Shown piece by piece: positions 32,541-41,549 of a DNA stretch of 49,571 nt. Each line of letters opens with the position of its first letter. The first letter of the stretch is position 1. Under the pieces are notes generated by a model, which was not told where the DNA came from, did not search any database, and saw nothing but the letters and a program-made list of their open reading frames with translations. The DNA comes from an uncultured Bacteroidales bacterium (GTDB lineage Bacteria > Bacteroidota > Bacteroidia > Bacteroidales > UBA932). Where the stretch lies: assembly GCA_900316675.1 (NCBI GenBank), contig ONDR01000016.1, forward strand, positions 1-49,571, read 5' to 3'. The position numbers were made by a program, and so were the translations under genes.

Positions 32541-33461
32541 ATGAAAGTACTTATTGCAACCCAGAAGCCTTTCTCTGCAGCAGCAGTAGCAGGCATCAAA
32601 GATATTCTTGTAAAGAACGGCCATCAGGTAGTTACTCTTGAGAAATACCCTGAGCAGAAGGACCTTGTTGCCGCCGTTGCAGACGTGGACGCCCTTATCA
32701 TCCGCTCTGATAAAGTTACCGCAGAGGTACTTGACGCAGCAAAGAACCTTAAGATTGTGGTTCGCGCAGGCGCAGGCTTCGACAACGTAGACCTTGAGGC
32801 AGCAACTGCACACAAGGTGATTGTAATGAACACCCCCGGCCAGAACTCCAACGCCGTTGCAGAGCTCGCACTTGGCCTGATGATCTTCATGGCCCGCACC
32901 CAGTTCACTCCCGCTACCGGAAGCGAGCTTCAGGGCAAGCGCCTTGGCGTACAGGCTTACGGCAACGTAGGCCGTCTGGTTGGCCAGAAGGCAAAGGCTC
33001 TTGGAATGAACATCTGCGCTCTTGACCCGTTCCTGACCGACGAGCAGATCGTTGCAGGCGGTGCAGAGCCCGTTCATTCAGTAGAAGAGCTTTATGCTTC
33101 TTCTGACTACCTGTCAATCCACATCCCCGCCCTTCCTGCTACCATTAAGAGCATCGGTTATGATCTTATCACCAAGATGCCTAAGGGTGCAACACTGGTT
33201 AACACCGCCCGCAAAGAGGTTATCGACGAGGATGGCTTGATGAAGGCTCTGGAAGAGCGTCCTGACCTTAAGTACGTCACCGACGTTATGCCTGACAACT
33301 ACGCTGCCCTGACAGAGAAGTTCGGCGCACGCGTATTCGCAACACCCAAGAAGATGGGCGCACAGACTGCCGAGGCCAACATGAACGCCGGCCTTGCCGC
33401 CGCCCGCCAGATTTGTGACTACTTTGCCACCGGCAACACCCGTTTCCAAGTAAACAAATAA
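32541..33461 (+). CDS. serA: D-3-phosphoglycerate dehydrogenase, short ACT-less form
   Basis: Oxidises 3-phosphoglycerate, the entry step to serine. 306 residues: substrate and NAD domains only, no regulatory ACT domain, so feedback control by serine is not expected through that route. Cofactor loop GVQAYGNVGRLVG near 136-148; catalytic Arg224 in NTARKEV. The catalytic His of the usual TPHxG motif is replaced: TPKKMGAQTAEAN at 268-280 has Lys. As I recall, a Lys in this place is characteristic of the form shared by Bacteroidetes and Entamoeba. Followed by a terminator. Confidence 0.93.
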   Translation: MKVLIATQKPFSAAAVAGIKDILVKNGHQVVTLEKYPEQKDLVAAVADVDALIIRSDKVTAEVLDAAKNLKIVVRAGAGFDNVDLEAATAHKVIVMNTPGQNSNAVAELALGLMIFMARTQFTPATGSELQGKRLGVQAYGNVGRLVGQKAKALGMNICALDPFLTDEQIVAGGAEPVHSVEELYASSDYLSIHIPALPATIKSIGYDLITKMPKGATLVNTARKEVIDEDGLMKALEERPDLKYVTDVMPDNYAALTEKFGARVFATPKKMGAQTAEANMNAGLAAARQICDYFATGNTRFQVNK

Positions 33462-33483
33462 GCCGTGAGGCGATAGCATAATA

Positions 33484-33518
33484 AAAACAGCCTGCAGGAT
33501 TTCTGCAGGCTATTTTTA
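33484..33518. terminator. Intrinsic terminator after serA
   Basis: AGCCTGCAG (33489-33497), loop GATTT, CTGCAGGCT (33503-33511), flanked by an A-run and a T-run; works in both directions for serA and the convergent serine hydrolase. Nearly identical to the hairpin at 36421-36455. Confidence 0.9.
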
Positions 33519-33533
33519 TATGTATCGGATGGT

Positions 33534-35003
33534 TTAGTACAGCAAATTCACGCGCTCCATGATGGCGTTGAGGCTCAGGTAAAGAGCGGTGTCAAAGCCG
33601 TCTTTCTGGCTGCGGGAGTTGCAAAGCAGGACGCCGTTAACGCCGTTCTTGCCACGAACCCAGATTGTAGCGGTACCGGAGATGTTGCCACCGTGGTAAG
33701 AAGCCCAGTTGGTAAGGGTGTTGTGCTCTATTCTCCAGCCAAAACCATAACCGGCCTTGCCACCAGGAACAGTGTAATTGGTGTACATCTGGTCCAGGGA
33801 TTCCTTTGTAAGGATGTCCGGAACAACGGTACCGTAATCCTCTGCACTAAGAAGCTTCATAAGCTCCAGCGGGGAAGCAATAACAGCACCGCAGGCACCT
33901 ACAACGGTCATATCGTTACCATAAGCGGTGGATGCGCCCTGCGGGTAGTAAACGCACTCGTTGGCACGTCTGTCTGCCTTGGCAGTCTTGGCAACCCACA
34001 TATCGGTAACGCCGGCCTTTGCAACAACGCTGCGAAGGAACTCTTCATAGCTTACACCAGACACTTTCTCTATCACCTGGCCAAGGACGCAGAAACCAAG
34101 ATTATAATAAGAAGACGGCAGGCTGCCGGGCTCTACAGAAGTGGATGTCTTAACCATGTAGGCAACCCTTTCTGTAAGGGACTTGCCATAGAAACGTCCG
34201 TCACCTGTAAAGATAGGATCCACGCCGTCGGTGGTAGCATACTTCCAACCGGATGTGTGGGTAAGAAGGTGGCGGATCTTAATAAGATCGACATTATTAC
34301 CATGCTCGCCGGGATATTTGTCGGCAAGAATACCGGTTCCGGGAGCAAATACATAATCGTCAAGAGAAAGCTTGCCTTCCTCTACCAATGTCATGATGCA
34401 GAGGGCGGTCTGAGCCTTGCTCATACTTGCCAGGCGGAAGAGCATGTCCGGACGGCACTGTACCCTGGGGCTAGAGTCCATGTTGGCGAAGCCATATCCG
34501 GCAGAATAGGTTGCAACCTCTTTTTTGGTTGTGGCGATACCGATTCCGGGAATATCGTACTCCTTCATGATTGCATATACTTCATTGTCGATGGTAGCGT
34601 CTCCGTTCCTTGTAACAAGGAGGCATTTCTTGTAGCTGGATCCGTTTTCTGCCGTTACCTTAAGCTCGATAGGAGAAGAGAAATCAATTGCAGTCTTTCC
34701 AGACTCGACGGCTTTGCCGCCGGCGGTGAGGGTAGCCTTGTCGCTGATGCTGAAGGTAGGCTTAAGGGAGTGAAGATCAACGCCTTCCGGTACGGTAATG
34801 AAGGCCATCGGCACGCTCTGGATGGTGGCGAACACCGCATTGGCAGTACCAACCATGCCGGCACCGGCATCGGATTTAAACTGGAAGGAAACAAGCGAAC
34901 ATGCAGAAGATTTTTCTTTTGGTTCCGGATTGTCCGGATTGTCTTTTCCGCAGGAGACAAGAAGAAGGGCAACAGGCAATAAAGCCAGTAGGAATTTTTT
35001 CAT
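33534..35003 (-). CDS. Beta-lactamase-family serine hydrolase lipoprotein
   Basis: 489 residues. Lipobox LVSCGKD with Cys18 and a Pro/Glu linker; an N-terminal Ig-like DUF5018-type domain (about 33-130) and then the serine beta-lactamase/DD-peptidase fold. Catalytic residues: SMSK with Ser193 and Lys196, YxN at 299-301, and a third motif SYHGGNISG. Proteins of this class include esterases, DD-peptidases and penicillin-binding-like enzymes; the substrate is not predictable. It sits alone, opposite in strand, between serA and the DUF1015 gene, which I recall as neighbours in related genomes. A long open frame on the opposite strand is a shadow. Confidence 0.9.
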   Translation of the reverse strand: MKKFLLALLPVALLLVSCGKDNPDNPEPKEKSSACSLVSFQFKSDAGAGMVGTANAVFATIQSVPMAFITVPEGVDLHSLKPTFSISDKATLTAGGKAVESGKTAIDFSSPIELKVTAENGSSYKKCLLVTRNGDATIDNEVYAIMKEYDIPGIGIATTKKEVATYSAGYGFANMDSSPRVQCRPDMLFRLASMSKAQTALCIMTLVEEGKLSLDDYVFAPGTGILADKYPGEHGNNVDLIKIRHLLTHTSGWKYATTDGVDPIFTGDGRFYGKSLTERVAYMVKTSTSVEPGSLPSSYYNLGFCVLGQVIEKVSGVSYEEFLRSVVAKAGVTDMWVAKTAKADRRANECVYYPQGASTAYGNDMTVVGACGAVIASPLELMKLLSAEDYGTVVPDILTKESLDQMYTNYTVPGGKAGYGFGWRIEHNTLTNWASYHGGNISGTATIWVRGKNGVNGVLLCNSRSQKDGFDTALYLSLNAIMERVNLLY

Positions 35004-35047
35004 GGTTGAAAGTTATAATTTGACACAAATTTATAAAAACAAATAAC

Positions 35048-35055
35048 TATATTTG
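35048..35055 (+). promoter_or_regulatory. -7 box for the DUF1015 gene
   Basis: TATATTTG, about 50 bp before the ATG at 35106. The nearest TTTG upstream is 25 bp away, longer than usual. A minus-strand TAAATTTG at 35026-35033 may serve the serine hydrolase. Confidence 0.5.
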
Positions 35056-35105
35056 TACGGATAAGGTATTTTTTTGATAAATAAGTAATTTTTAACAATA
35101 AAACT

Positions 35106-36404
35106 ATGGTAAGAGTAAAACCTTTTGCTGCTGTACGCCCTCCCAAGGGCATCGTAACGGAAGTCGCAGCCCCTCCGTATGACGTTCTTAACTCTCAGGA
35201 AGCCAAGGCTATGGCAGGAGAAAAGTCCCTCCTGCACATCACCAAGCCGGAAATTGACTTCAATCCCATTGCCGACGAGCACTCACAGCCCGTATATGAC
35301 AAGGCTGTAGAGAACTTCAAACTCTGGCGCCAGAAAGGCTGGCTGGTTCAGGACGATAAAGAAAAATACTACGTCTATGCCCAGACCATGGACGGCCGCA
35401 CCCAGTATGGTATCGTACTTTGCGCCCATACCGACGACTACGCAGAGGGCAAGATCAAGAAGCACGAACTCACCCGCAAGGATAAAGAGGATGACCGAAT
35501 GATTCACGTACGCATCCAGAATGCCAACATAGAACCCGTATTCTTCGCCTTCAAAGACAACGCAGAGCTCAATGCCATCGTTGCTGCCAAGGTTAAGGAG
35601 ACTCCCGAATACAGTTTCATAGACGAGAACAACTTCGGTCACGAGTTCTGGGTTATCGATGACGACGCAGTTATCGCCCGCATTACGGAAATCTTTACCA
35701 ACGACATCGATGCCTTCTATGTGGCTGACGGTCACCATCGCACCGCCGCTGCCGCACGCGTCGGCGCAGAGAAGAGGGCACAGAACCCCAACCATACCGG
35801 CAAAGAGGAATACAATTACTTCATGACCGTATGCTTCCCTGAAAGCCAGCTCAAGATCATAGACTATAACCGCGTTGTCAAGGACCTTAACGGTCTTACT
35901 GCAAAAGAGTTCATAGAGGCTCTCCAGAAAGACTTTATAGTAGAATGCAAATGTGACTGCACAAAGGATGGTGGTAAGTGCAATTGCGAGCCACCTTGCC
36001 ACTGCAAATGCTCTGAGGCTTACAAACCCGCAGGCCTGCACAACTTTGCAATGTACTTGGAAGGCGTATGGTACAGCCTTACAGCAAAGCCCGGCACATA
36101 CAATGACTCAGACCCTATCGGCGTTCTTGACGTAACCGTCCTCTCCAACCTTGTTCTTGACAAGATTCTGGGTATCAAGGATTTGCGTACCGACAAGAGG
36201 ATAGACTTCGTTGGCGGTATCCGCGGTCTTGGAGAACTCTCCCGCCGCGTAGATAACGGAGAAATGAAGGTTGCCTTTGCGCTTTACCCGGTATCCATGG
36301 AGCAGCTTATGAACATTGCCGACAGCGGCAACATCATGCCTCCCAAGACCACTTGGTTCGAGCCCAAGCTCCGCAGCGGCCTTGCAATTCATCTGCTGGG
36401 ATAA
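35106..36404 (+). CDS. DUF1015 protein with Cys-rich insert
   Basis: 432 residues, cytoplasmic. The family motifs RPPKGIVTEVAAPPYDV, DEHSQPVYDKAVENF and VADGHHRTAAAARVG are plain, and the ending PKTTWFEPKLRSGLAIH is typical. The function of DUF1015 is unknown; it is often encoded beside serC-serA, suggesting a role near serine metabolism. Oddity: at residues 281-302, where homologues have a plain loop, there are eight cysteines and a histidine in 22 residues, starting CKCDCTKDGGKC. It looks like a metal-binding knuckle. The gene ends at a strong terminator. Confidence 0.9.
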   Translation: MVRVKPFAAVRPPKGIVTEVAAPPYDVLNSQEAKAMAGEKSLLHITKPEIDFNPIADEHSQPVYDKAVENFKLWRQKGWLVQDDKEKYYVYAQTMDGRTQYGIVLCAHTDDYAEGKIKKHELTRKDKEDDRMIHVRIQNANIEPVFFAFKDNAELNAIVAAKVKETPEYSFIDENNFGHEFWVIDDDAVIARITEIFTNDIDAFYVADGHHRTAAAARVGAEKRAQNPNHTGKEEYNYFMTVCFPESQLKIIDYNRVVKDLNGLTAKEFIEALQKDFIVECKCDCTKDGGKCNCEPPCHCKCSEAYKPAGLHNFAMYLEGVWYSLTAKPGTYNDSDPIGVLDVTVLSNLVLDKILGIKDLRTDKRIDFVGGIRGLGELSRRVDNGEMKVAFALYPVSMEQLMNIADSGNIMPPKTTWFEPKLRSGLAIHLLG

Positions 36405-36420
36405 ACCATCCAATACACAT

Positions 36421-36455
36421 AAAAACAGCCTGCAGAATATCTGCAGGCTGTTTTT
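36421..36455. terminator. Intrinsic terminator after the DUF1015 gene
   Basis: ACAGCCTGCAG (36425-36435), loop AATAT, CTGCAGGCTGT (36441-36451) with an A-run before and T-run after, so bidirectional between DUF1015 and the ROK gene. Twin of the serA terminator. Confidence 0.92.
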
Positions 36456-36469
36456 CTTATGCGGAAGTC

Positions 36470-37429
36470 TTAAAGCTCCCAGGCCAGGGCAGATGCGCCA
36501 AGAATGGCAGCATCGGACTCTTTAAGCTGAGAGAAGACTATCTTAACCTTATTCTTCCACAAAGGAAGCAGGTTGGCGTTCATGGCGTTCTCTATAGGCT
36601 CACGAAGGAACTCCTTGCTACGGGCCAGACCACCGAAGAGTACAATGGCCTCGGGGGCAGAGAATGCTACGAAGTCTGCAAAGCACTCGCCAAGCATACG
36701 GCCGGTAAACTCAAAAATCTTGAGGGCCAGCTTGTCACCTTCCTTAGCAGCATCGTAAACATGCTTGGAATTGATGTTCTCTATACCGCGAAGGAGTGAA
36801 GGTTCGTCGCTCTGGAGCAGCCATTCACGGGCAGTGCGGGCAACGCCGGTAGCGGAGCAATAGGTCTCCAGGCAGCCGGTCTTACCGCAGTTGCAGGGAC
36901 GGCCGTTGTGGCGTACTGCTGCAACGTGGCCGAGCTCTCCGGCAAAGCCGTCGTGGCCGTAAACAATCTTGCCATCGATCACGATACCTGAGCCGACACC
37001 GGTACCAAGGGTAATCATGATGAAGTTCTTCATACCCTTAGCTGCACCGTAAGTCATTTCACCCATTGCGGCAGCATTGGCGTCGTTGGTAAGTGAAACG
37101 GGAATGCCTTTCATTGCCTTGGACAGCATTTTGGCAAACTCTATGGTATGAACACCACCCCAGGTAAGGTTAACTGCGTTCTCTATATTGCCGGTGTAAT
37201 AGTTACCGTTAGGTGCACCTACACCGATACCACGGATGCGGCCTTCTGCGCCGGCTTCCTTGATGATGCGGTTAAGGGCATCTGCAAGCTCTGCGATATA
37301 AGGCTCTACGTTGTCGTAGGTGTCAGAACGGATAACGGTCTGGGCAAGGACGGTACCACGGGCGTCAACAACGCCGCATTTGGTGGTCTGTCCGCCGATA
37401 TCGATACCTAATACAAGTTCCTGTGCCAT
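36470..37429 (-). CDS. ROK family sugar kinase (probable glucokinase)
   Basis: 319 residues. ATP-binding GIDIGGQTTKCGVVD at the N-terminus, catalytic Asp in NDANAAAMGE, TLGTGVGSGIV, the ROK signature, and the zinc motif CNCGKTGCLE. No HTH, so an enzyme rather than a repressor. Its start lies 2 bp after the stop of the sugar MFS gene, so uptake and phosphorylation are encoded together; glucose is the likeliest substrate (inference). Confidence 0.93.
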   Translation of the reverse strand: MAQELVLGIDIGGQTTKCGVVDARGTVLAQTVIRSDTYDNVEPYIAELADALNRIIKEAGAEGRIRGIGVGAPNGNYYTGNIENAVNLTWGGVHTIEFAKMLSKAMKGIPVSLTNDANAAAMGEMTYGAAKGMKNFIMITLGTGVGSGIVIDGKIVYGHDGFAGELGHVAAVRHNGRPCNCGKTGCLETYCSATGVARTAREWLLQSDEPSLLRGIENINSKHVYDAAKEGDKLALKIFEFTGRMLGECFADFVAFSAPEAIVLFGGLARSKEFLREPIENAMNANLLPLWKNKVKIVFSQLKESDAAILGASALAWEL

Positions 37430-37431
37430 AG

Positions 37432-38694
37432 TTATGCCTTTTTAACGATTCTTGAACCTACTACTGCGAAGAAGAGGATGAAGGCAAGACCTGCGACGAT
37501 TACCCAGTAGCTGGGCATGTAACCGGCCTTATCTGCGATGAAGTTCTGGAGCAGAGGAAGGATACCGCCACCGACAACCATTGCCATGAAGATACCGGAT
37601 GCCTGGTTGGTTGCAGTGCCAAGGCCTTCTACTGCGAGATCGAAGATTGTACCCCACATAACAGAGGTGCAAAGACCGCAAAGTACAAGGAGGAGTGCTG
37701 ATACGGGAACGATTGCGCTCTCAAAGCCGCTTCCGGTGAATACAGGCATGCTGGTAGTGCTTGTTGCAGGAATGAACATTGCTGCAAGGCAAAGAACGAT
37801 TGCTACAACAGAAACAGTGGTAAGCTGGGTGCGTGCAGAAACCTTTCCGCTGATGAAGCTGGAAACGAAACGGCCGATAAGCATCATGAACCAGTAAGTA
37901 CCTGCAACGAAGCCAGCAACCTTAACTGCTGTTGAAGGATCAAGGCCTGCGCCCTTCTCAGGGTCTGAAAGGAAGAAGTTGAGGGTTCCGGGGATACCAA
38001 CCTCTACACCTACATAAATAAAGATGGCGATGATACCGTAGATGAAGTGTTTGAATTTCCAGGGGCTTTCTGCCTTGCCGTCTGATTTAACGCCTTCAGG
38101 ATCCTGAATATCGATGAAGTTAAGGATTACGAAGGCAGCGGCGAATACACCCATGGCAATGAAAAGAACGGGATTAACGTCACTGATTACAGAGCTCTTG
38201 GTAAGCTGACCGATGAGCACACCTACAAGCATAGGGGTAACTGTTCCCATGAGGGAGTTGAAGGTACCGCCAATCTGGATGTACTGGTTAGACTTCTTGC
38301 CACCAAGAATCTTAAGCATGGGGTTAACCACGGTGTTGAGCATACATACGGAGAAACCGCAGATGAAAGCACCAAGGAGATAAACTACGAAGCTTACTGA
38401 AACGCCTGAGAGGAACTGGACGAAAACGCCAATGAAACCTACTGCAATGGCAATGAGCGCAGTCTTTTTATAACCGAACTTGGTAAGCATTCTTCCGGCA
38501 GGAATACCCATGATGGCATAAGCCAGGAAGTTCATCATGTTACCCATCATACCCAGGGTGTTGGAGCCGTCAATGCCGGGCTGCATCTTCCAGATATTAC
38601 CGATAGGGGCTGCAAGGTTCGTAACGAATGAGATCATTCCGAACAAGAATATCATAGTGATAATCGCTACGATATTTCCATTTTTCTTTGACAT
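37432..38694 (-). CDS. MFS sugar transporter (GluP/FucP-like)
   Basis: 420 residues with about 12 hydrophobic helices. The loop after helix 2 reads GRMLTKFGYKKTAL, the MFS motif A form of the FucP/GluP group, and the second half has GRFVSSFISGKVSARTQL. Probably a cation-sugar symporter delivering hexose to the ROK kinase encoded just downstream. A minus-strand box TACATTTG at 38736-38743 lies 42 bp upstream of the ATG. Confidence 0.92.
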   Translation of the reverse strand: MSKKNGNIVAIITMIFLFGMISFVTNLAAPIGNIWKMQPGIDGSNTLGMMGNMMNFLAYAIMGIPAGRMLTKFGYKKTALIAIAVGFIGVFVQFLSGVSVSFVVYLLGAFICGFSVCMLNTVVNPMLKILGGKKSNQYIQIGGTFNSLMGTVTPMLVGVLIGQLTKSSVISDVNPVLFIAMGVFAAAFVILNFIDIQDPEGVKSDGKAESPWKFKHFIYGIIAIFIYVGVEVGIPGTLNFFLSDPEKGAGLDPSTAVKVAGFVAGTYWFMMLIGRFVSSFISGKVSARTQLTTVSVVAIVLCLAAMFIPATSTTSMPVFTGSGFESAIVPVSALLLVLCGLCTSVMWGTIFDLAVEGLGTATNQASGIFMAMVVGGGILPLLQNFIADKAGYMPSYWVIVAGLAFILFFAVVGSRIVKKA

Positions 38695-38735
38695 AAGCGT
38701 TTATTGTTAATTGTTATTATTTGCGGTAAAGCAAA

Positions 38736-38743
38736 CAAATGTA
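38736..38743 (-). promoter_or_regulatory. -7 box for the MFS-ROK operon
   Basis: TACATTTG on the minus strand matches TAnnTTTG; leader about 40 nt, AT-rich. Confidence 0.5.
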
Positions 38744-38784
38744 CAAAAAACGATTCAATAAATAAACACTTTCTGCGGAAATAA

Positions 38785-39240
38785 TTACTCAATAAGCGTA
38801 CCGTTGAACTTTGTAGGGAAGTTGCCGAACTTAAGGGAGATGTCAAGCACACCCTTGTAAATGCTTCCGTTTAGGCCAGTTACAAGATAATCCTCGTACG
38901 GAACGCCGCCAGCTGTAGGCTCTATGCCCTCTGCAGAAAGATTAACTTTTTCTCCCGATACGGTAGCGGTAACGCCGGGAACGGTGATATCTAGGGTAAT
39001 GGGCATCTGGGGTACGAACTTAACCTGATTGAACAGAATGCTGGCCTGACCCTTCTTCTGGTCATAATTAACGGTAAGAACAACGTTCTCTGTAGGAACA
39101 TCCTGGCCCTGGAAAACAACGGTCATGGTTCCCTTATAGTTTGTTGTTCCGACGGGCAGGGAGTTGTTGTCATCTTTTGAGTCGCTGCCGCAGGATGCGA
39201 TAAGCAGGGCGGCAGCCAGAATTGCAAAAATCTTTTTCAT
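38785..39240 (-). CDS. Calycin-like small lipoprotein
   Basis: 151 residues. Lipoprotein signal with Cys17 in LIASCGSDSKDD, then a beta-rich domain (NYKGTMTVVFQGQDVPTENV..., ITVPGVTATVSGEKV) of the calycin-like beta-barrel family that Bacteroidetes keep next to outer-membrane receptors. It follows the TonB receptor gene by 19 bp and is probably co-transcribed, so it may bind or present the receptor's ligand at the surface (inference). Confidence 0.8.
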   Translation of the reverse strand: MKKIFAILAAALLIASCGSDSKDDNNSLPVGTTNYKGTMTVVFQGQDVPTENVVLTVNYDQKKGQASILFNQVKFVPQMPITLDITVPGVTATVSGEKVNLSAEGIEPTAGGVPYEDYLVTGLNGSIYKGVLDISLKFGNFPTKFNGTLIE

Positions 39241-39259
39241 CTTATTAATATCGTTTAGT

Positions 39260-41497
39260 TTAAAATTTAATTCTAATTCCGCCGGTCACGCAGCGCGGAC
39301 GACCTTTCTGAAGGAAGTTATTACCCACCGACTTAAAACAGAATACGCTGTAATCCTTGTTCAGGATATTGGTTGCATGAGCAAAGAGGTCGAAGCCCTC
39401 GAACTTAAAGGTAATATCGGCACCCAGGAGGCAATAGGGGTCCTGAGCCAGGGTATTGTCTTCGTTCCACCAGATCTTGCCACAACCGGAAGCATAAACG
39501 TATAAGTCAACTTCTGTAAGATAATCTATGTTTACGTTAGTGCAGCCCAGTCCGTAATGCCAGGTTGCAGTAGGAGCATAGGGAATGAATTTGCCGCTAT
39601 AGTCCTGGATATTGTCGTTATACTTGGTAAAGGTAGCGTGAGACCAGCCAAAACGCAAGTCTGAATTAAAGGTTCCGTTATTCCATCTGGCCGTCATCTC
39701 TGCTCCGTAACTACGTGACTGTCCGGCATTTGCCATCATTCGTCCGGTATTCTTGCCGGCCGGGAAGACAGTAATCTGCTGATTGCGGCACTCTATGTCA
39801 AAGACAGATGCCGACAGTGTCAGGTAGCCGGCTTTGCGTCCCAGTTTTATGCTGGTACGGCCGCCAAGCTCGAAGTTCCAACTCTCCTCCGGTTTATATG
39901 CTGTGCTTGAAGCCCCGAGGCCCTTCCCCATTCCATCGACATGAACGCCAAGGCCGTTCATCAGGTCCCCGGTAAGGCGGTTTTGCAGGATGTCGGAAAA
40001 TATCTGGGTATTGAAGCCTCCGGCCCTGAAGCCTTTCGATGCCGATGCAAACCAATAACTGTAATCCGTTCCGTAGCGGGCCGCCACCTTTGGTACAAAC
40101 TGCAGCCAGGAGTTGTTCTGCGAGCCCTGGAACACGGTATTTAGTTCCCGATATTCAGTCATTCTGGGTAGAAGGGCGTAATGAATGGTAGCCCTGCTGT
40201 CGTATGACATGTGCTGATATTCATAGTCCAAACGCACGCCGGCCGTGAAACGCCATTTGCCGAAGTTGAAGTAGGATTCATGGTAAAGTGCAGCGTTCTG
40301 ATAGAAAAGATCAAAGTCACTGCCAATCACGAAATCCCTTTCAGAAAAGTCCAGTTTTCCTATGCTGGCCGGGATGTGGGCATTTGCATTACCAAGGATA
40401 AGCTGATCGATGCCGTCATGCAGAAAGTGCACGGGCGCGTGCATCTTGTTATATTTGGAGAATATGAACAGACCGCTCTGGCTGTCCCACCAGTCCACAT
40501 TCACGGAAGGACGGAAGATAAGCTCCTCTGTAAGAGCCACTTGCCTCTGTCGCTGCTTAAGCGTAAACATTGAAGCATCCGTAAAATCCTGGTCCATCTT
40601 CATTCGGTCCAGAAGAACCTGCAGCGACGTAATACTCTTAAGGTCGTGATTACGGCCAACTTTGAAGCCTTCGTTTGCACCGGCAAGTACGGCAAGACGC
40701 TCGTAATTGCAGACATCGTTATAGTTTATCGGGGCGATGCTGCCATCCTCTTTCAACTGCCTGTACGGCCATCCGCCCTGATTAAGGTACGATGCCCATA
40801 ATGAATAGTCGGAGCTGCGGCCTGCACGCCTCCGGGGGCTGTAACGCAGACGGAAAGAGCCTCCGTTACCATCGTCCACCCGCGAACCGTCGAAGCTGTT
40901 TTTGTACATACCGTTGGTATGGAAGGCTTTTGCCGATGCCACCACGCGGCCCTTATGCCACAGGCCGGAAGCCTCGATGGTACCGAAGCTGCCATAGGTC
41001 AGGCTGACCGCTCCGTCCGGCAGCAGTTCATCAAAGGCCGGAAGGGTAGAAACTGACAGTACGCCAACCATGGAATTACGGCCGAACAAAGTAGCCTGAG
41101 GGCCGCTGACATAGTCTATTCTGGCCACATCCAGAAAGTCCGTGTCGAACATATTCTTGTCCAGAACCGGGATCTCATCTACATACAGGCCAATCGAGGG
41201 ATTCTCCATCCTGGAGCCGAAGCCCCTTGCATATATGGAAGAGGTCATTGCCGATCCATATTCCGGAATATGCAGGTTAGGGACAAGGGAGGATAAGCGT
41301 TTAGGACTATTTAAATCTTTTCTCTGTACATCAAACCTATCTATAGAAATAACCGGAGACGCAGCCTTCACAAGCACTGCGTTCATTTTTGAAACGGTTA
41401 TGACAGATGCAGACAAAGTGTCCTCAGACTCTCTTGCAGGCGGGTCCGAGGGCACTGACATTAAAACGACGCTAATTGCGGCCAGTAAATTAATCAT
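39260..41497 (-). CDS. TonB-dependent outer-membrane receptor
   Basis: 745 residues. Short signal sequence, a TonB-box-like stretch (ASVITVS) near residue 31, plug domain at about 45-170 (SLVPNLHIPEYG, VDEIPVLDKNMFD, GPQATLFGRNSM), then an aromatic-rich 22-strand barrel ending in RCVTGGIRIKF with terminal Phe. It lacks the N-terminal carboxypeptidase-like domain of SusC proteins and no SusD neighbour is present, so it is of the siderophore/vitamin receptor type rather than a glycan importer. Ligand unknown. Encoded with the calycin-like lipoprotein. Confidence 0.93.
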   Translation of the reverse strand: MINLLAAISVVLMSVPSDPPARESEDTLSASVITVSKMNAVLVKAASPVISIDRFDVQRKDLNSPKRLSSLVPNLHIPEYGSAMTSSIYARGFGSRMENPSIGLYVDEIPVLDKNMFDTDFLDVARIDYVSGPQATLFGRNSMVGVLSVSTLPAFDELLPDGAVSLTYGSFGTIEASGLWHKGRVVASAKAFHTNGMYKNSFDGSRVDDGNGGSFRLRYSPRRRAGRSSDYSLWASYLNQGGWPYRQLKEDGSIAPINYNDVCNYERLAVLAGANEGFKVGRNHDLKSITSLQVLLDRMKMDQDFTDASMFTLKQRQRQVALTEELIFRPSVNVDWWDSQSGLFIFSKYNKMHAPVHFLHDGIDQLILGNANAHIPASIGKLDFSERDFVIGSDFDLFYQNAALYHESYFNFGKWRFTAGVRLDYEYQHMSYDSRATIHYALLPRMTEYRELNTVFQGSQNNSWLQFVPKVAARYGTDYSYWFASASKGFRAGGFNTQIFSDILQNRLTGDLMNGLGVHVDGMGKGLGASSTAYKPEESWNFELGGRTSIKLGRKAGYLTLSASVFDIECRNQQITVFPAGKNTGRMMANAGQSRSYGAEMTARWNNGTFNSDLRFGWSHATFTKYNDNIQDYSGKFIPYAPTATWHYGLGCTNVNIDYLTEVDLYVYASGCGKIWWNEDNTLAQDPYCLLGADITFKFEGFDLFAHATNILNKDYSVFCFKSVGNNFLQKGRPRCVTGGIRIKF

Positions 41498-41501
41498 GGC
41501 G

Positions 41502-41509
41502 CAAAATTA
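41502..41509 (-). promoter_or_regulatory. -7 box for the TonB receptor operon
   Basis: TAATTTTG on the minus strand, ending 4 bp before the ATG at 41497; nearly leaderless. Confidence 0.55.
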
Positions 41510-41549
41510 ACGCATTTTTACATCCCGCATTAGGATAAAACAAAAGCTT

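Noticed and set aside
33693..34982. 429-residue open frame opposite the serine hydrolase gene
   Set aside because: The true product on the other strand has a lipoprotein signal and intact catalytic motifs; the antisense frame has no recognisable domain and is a shadow.
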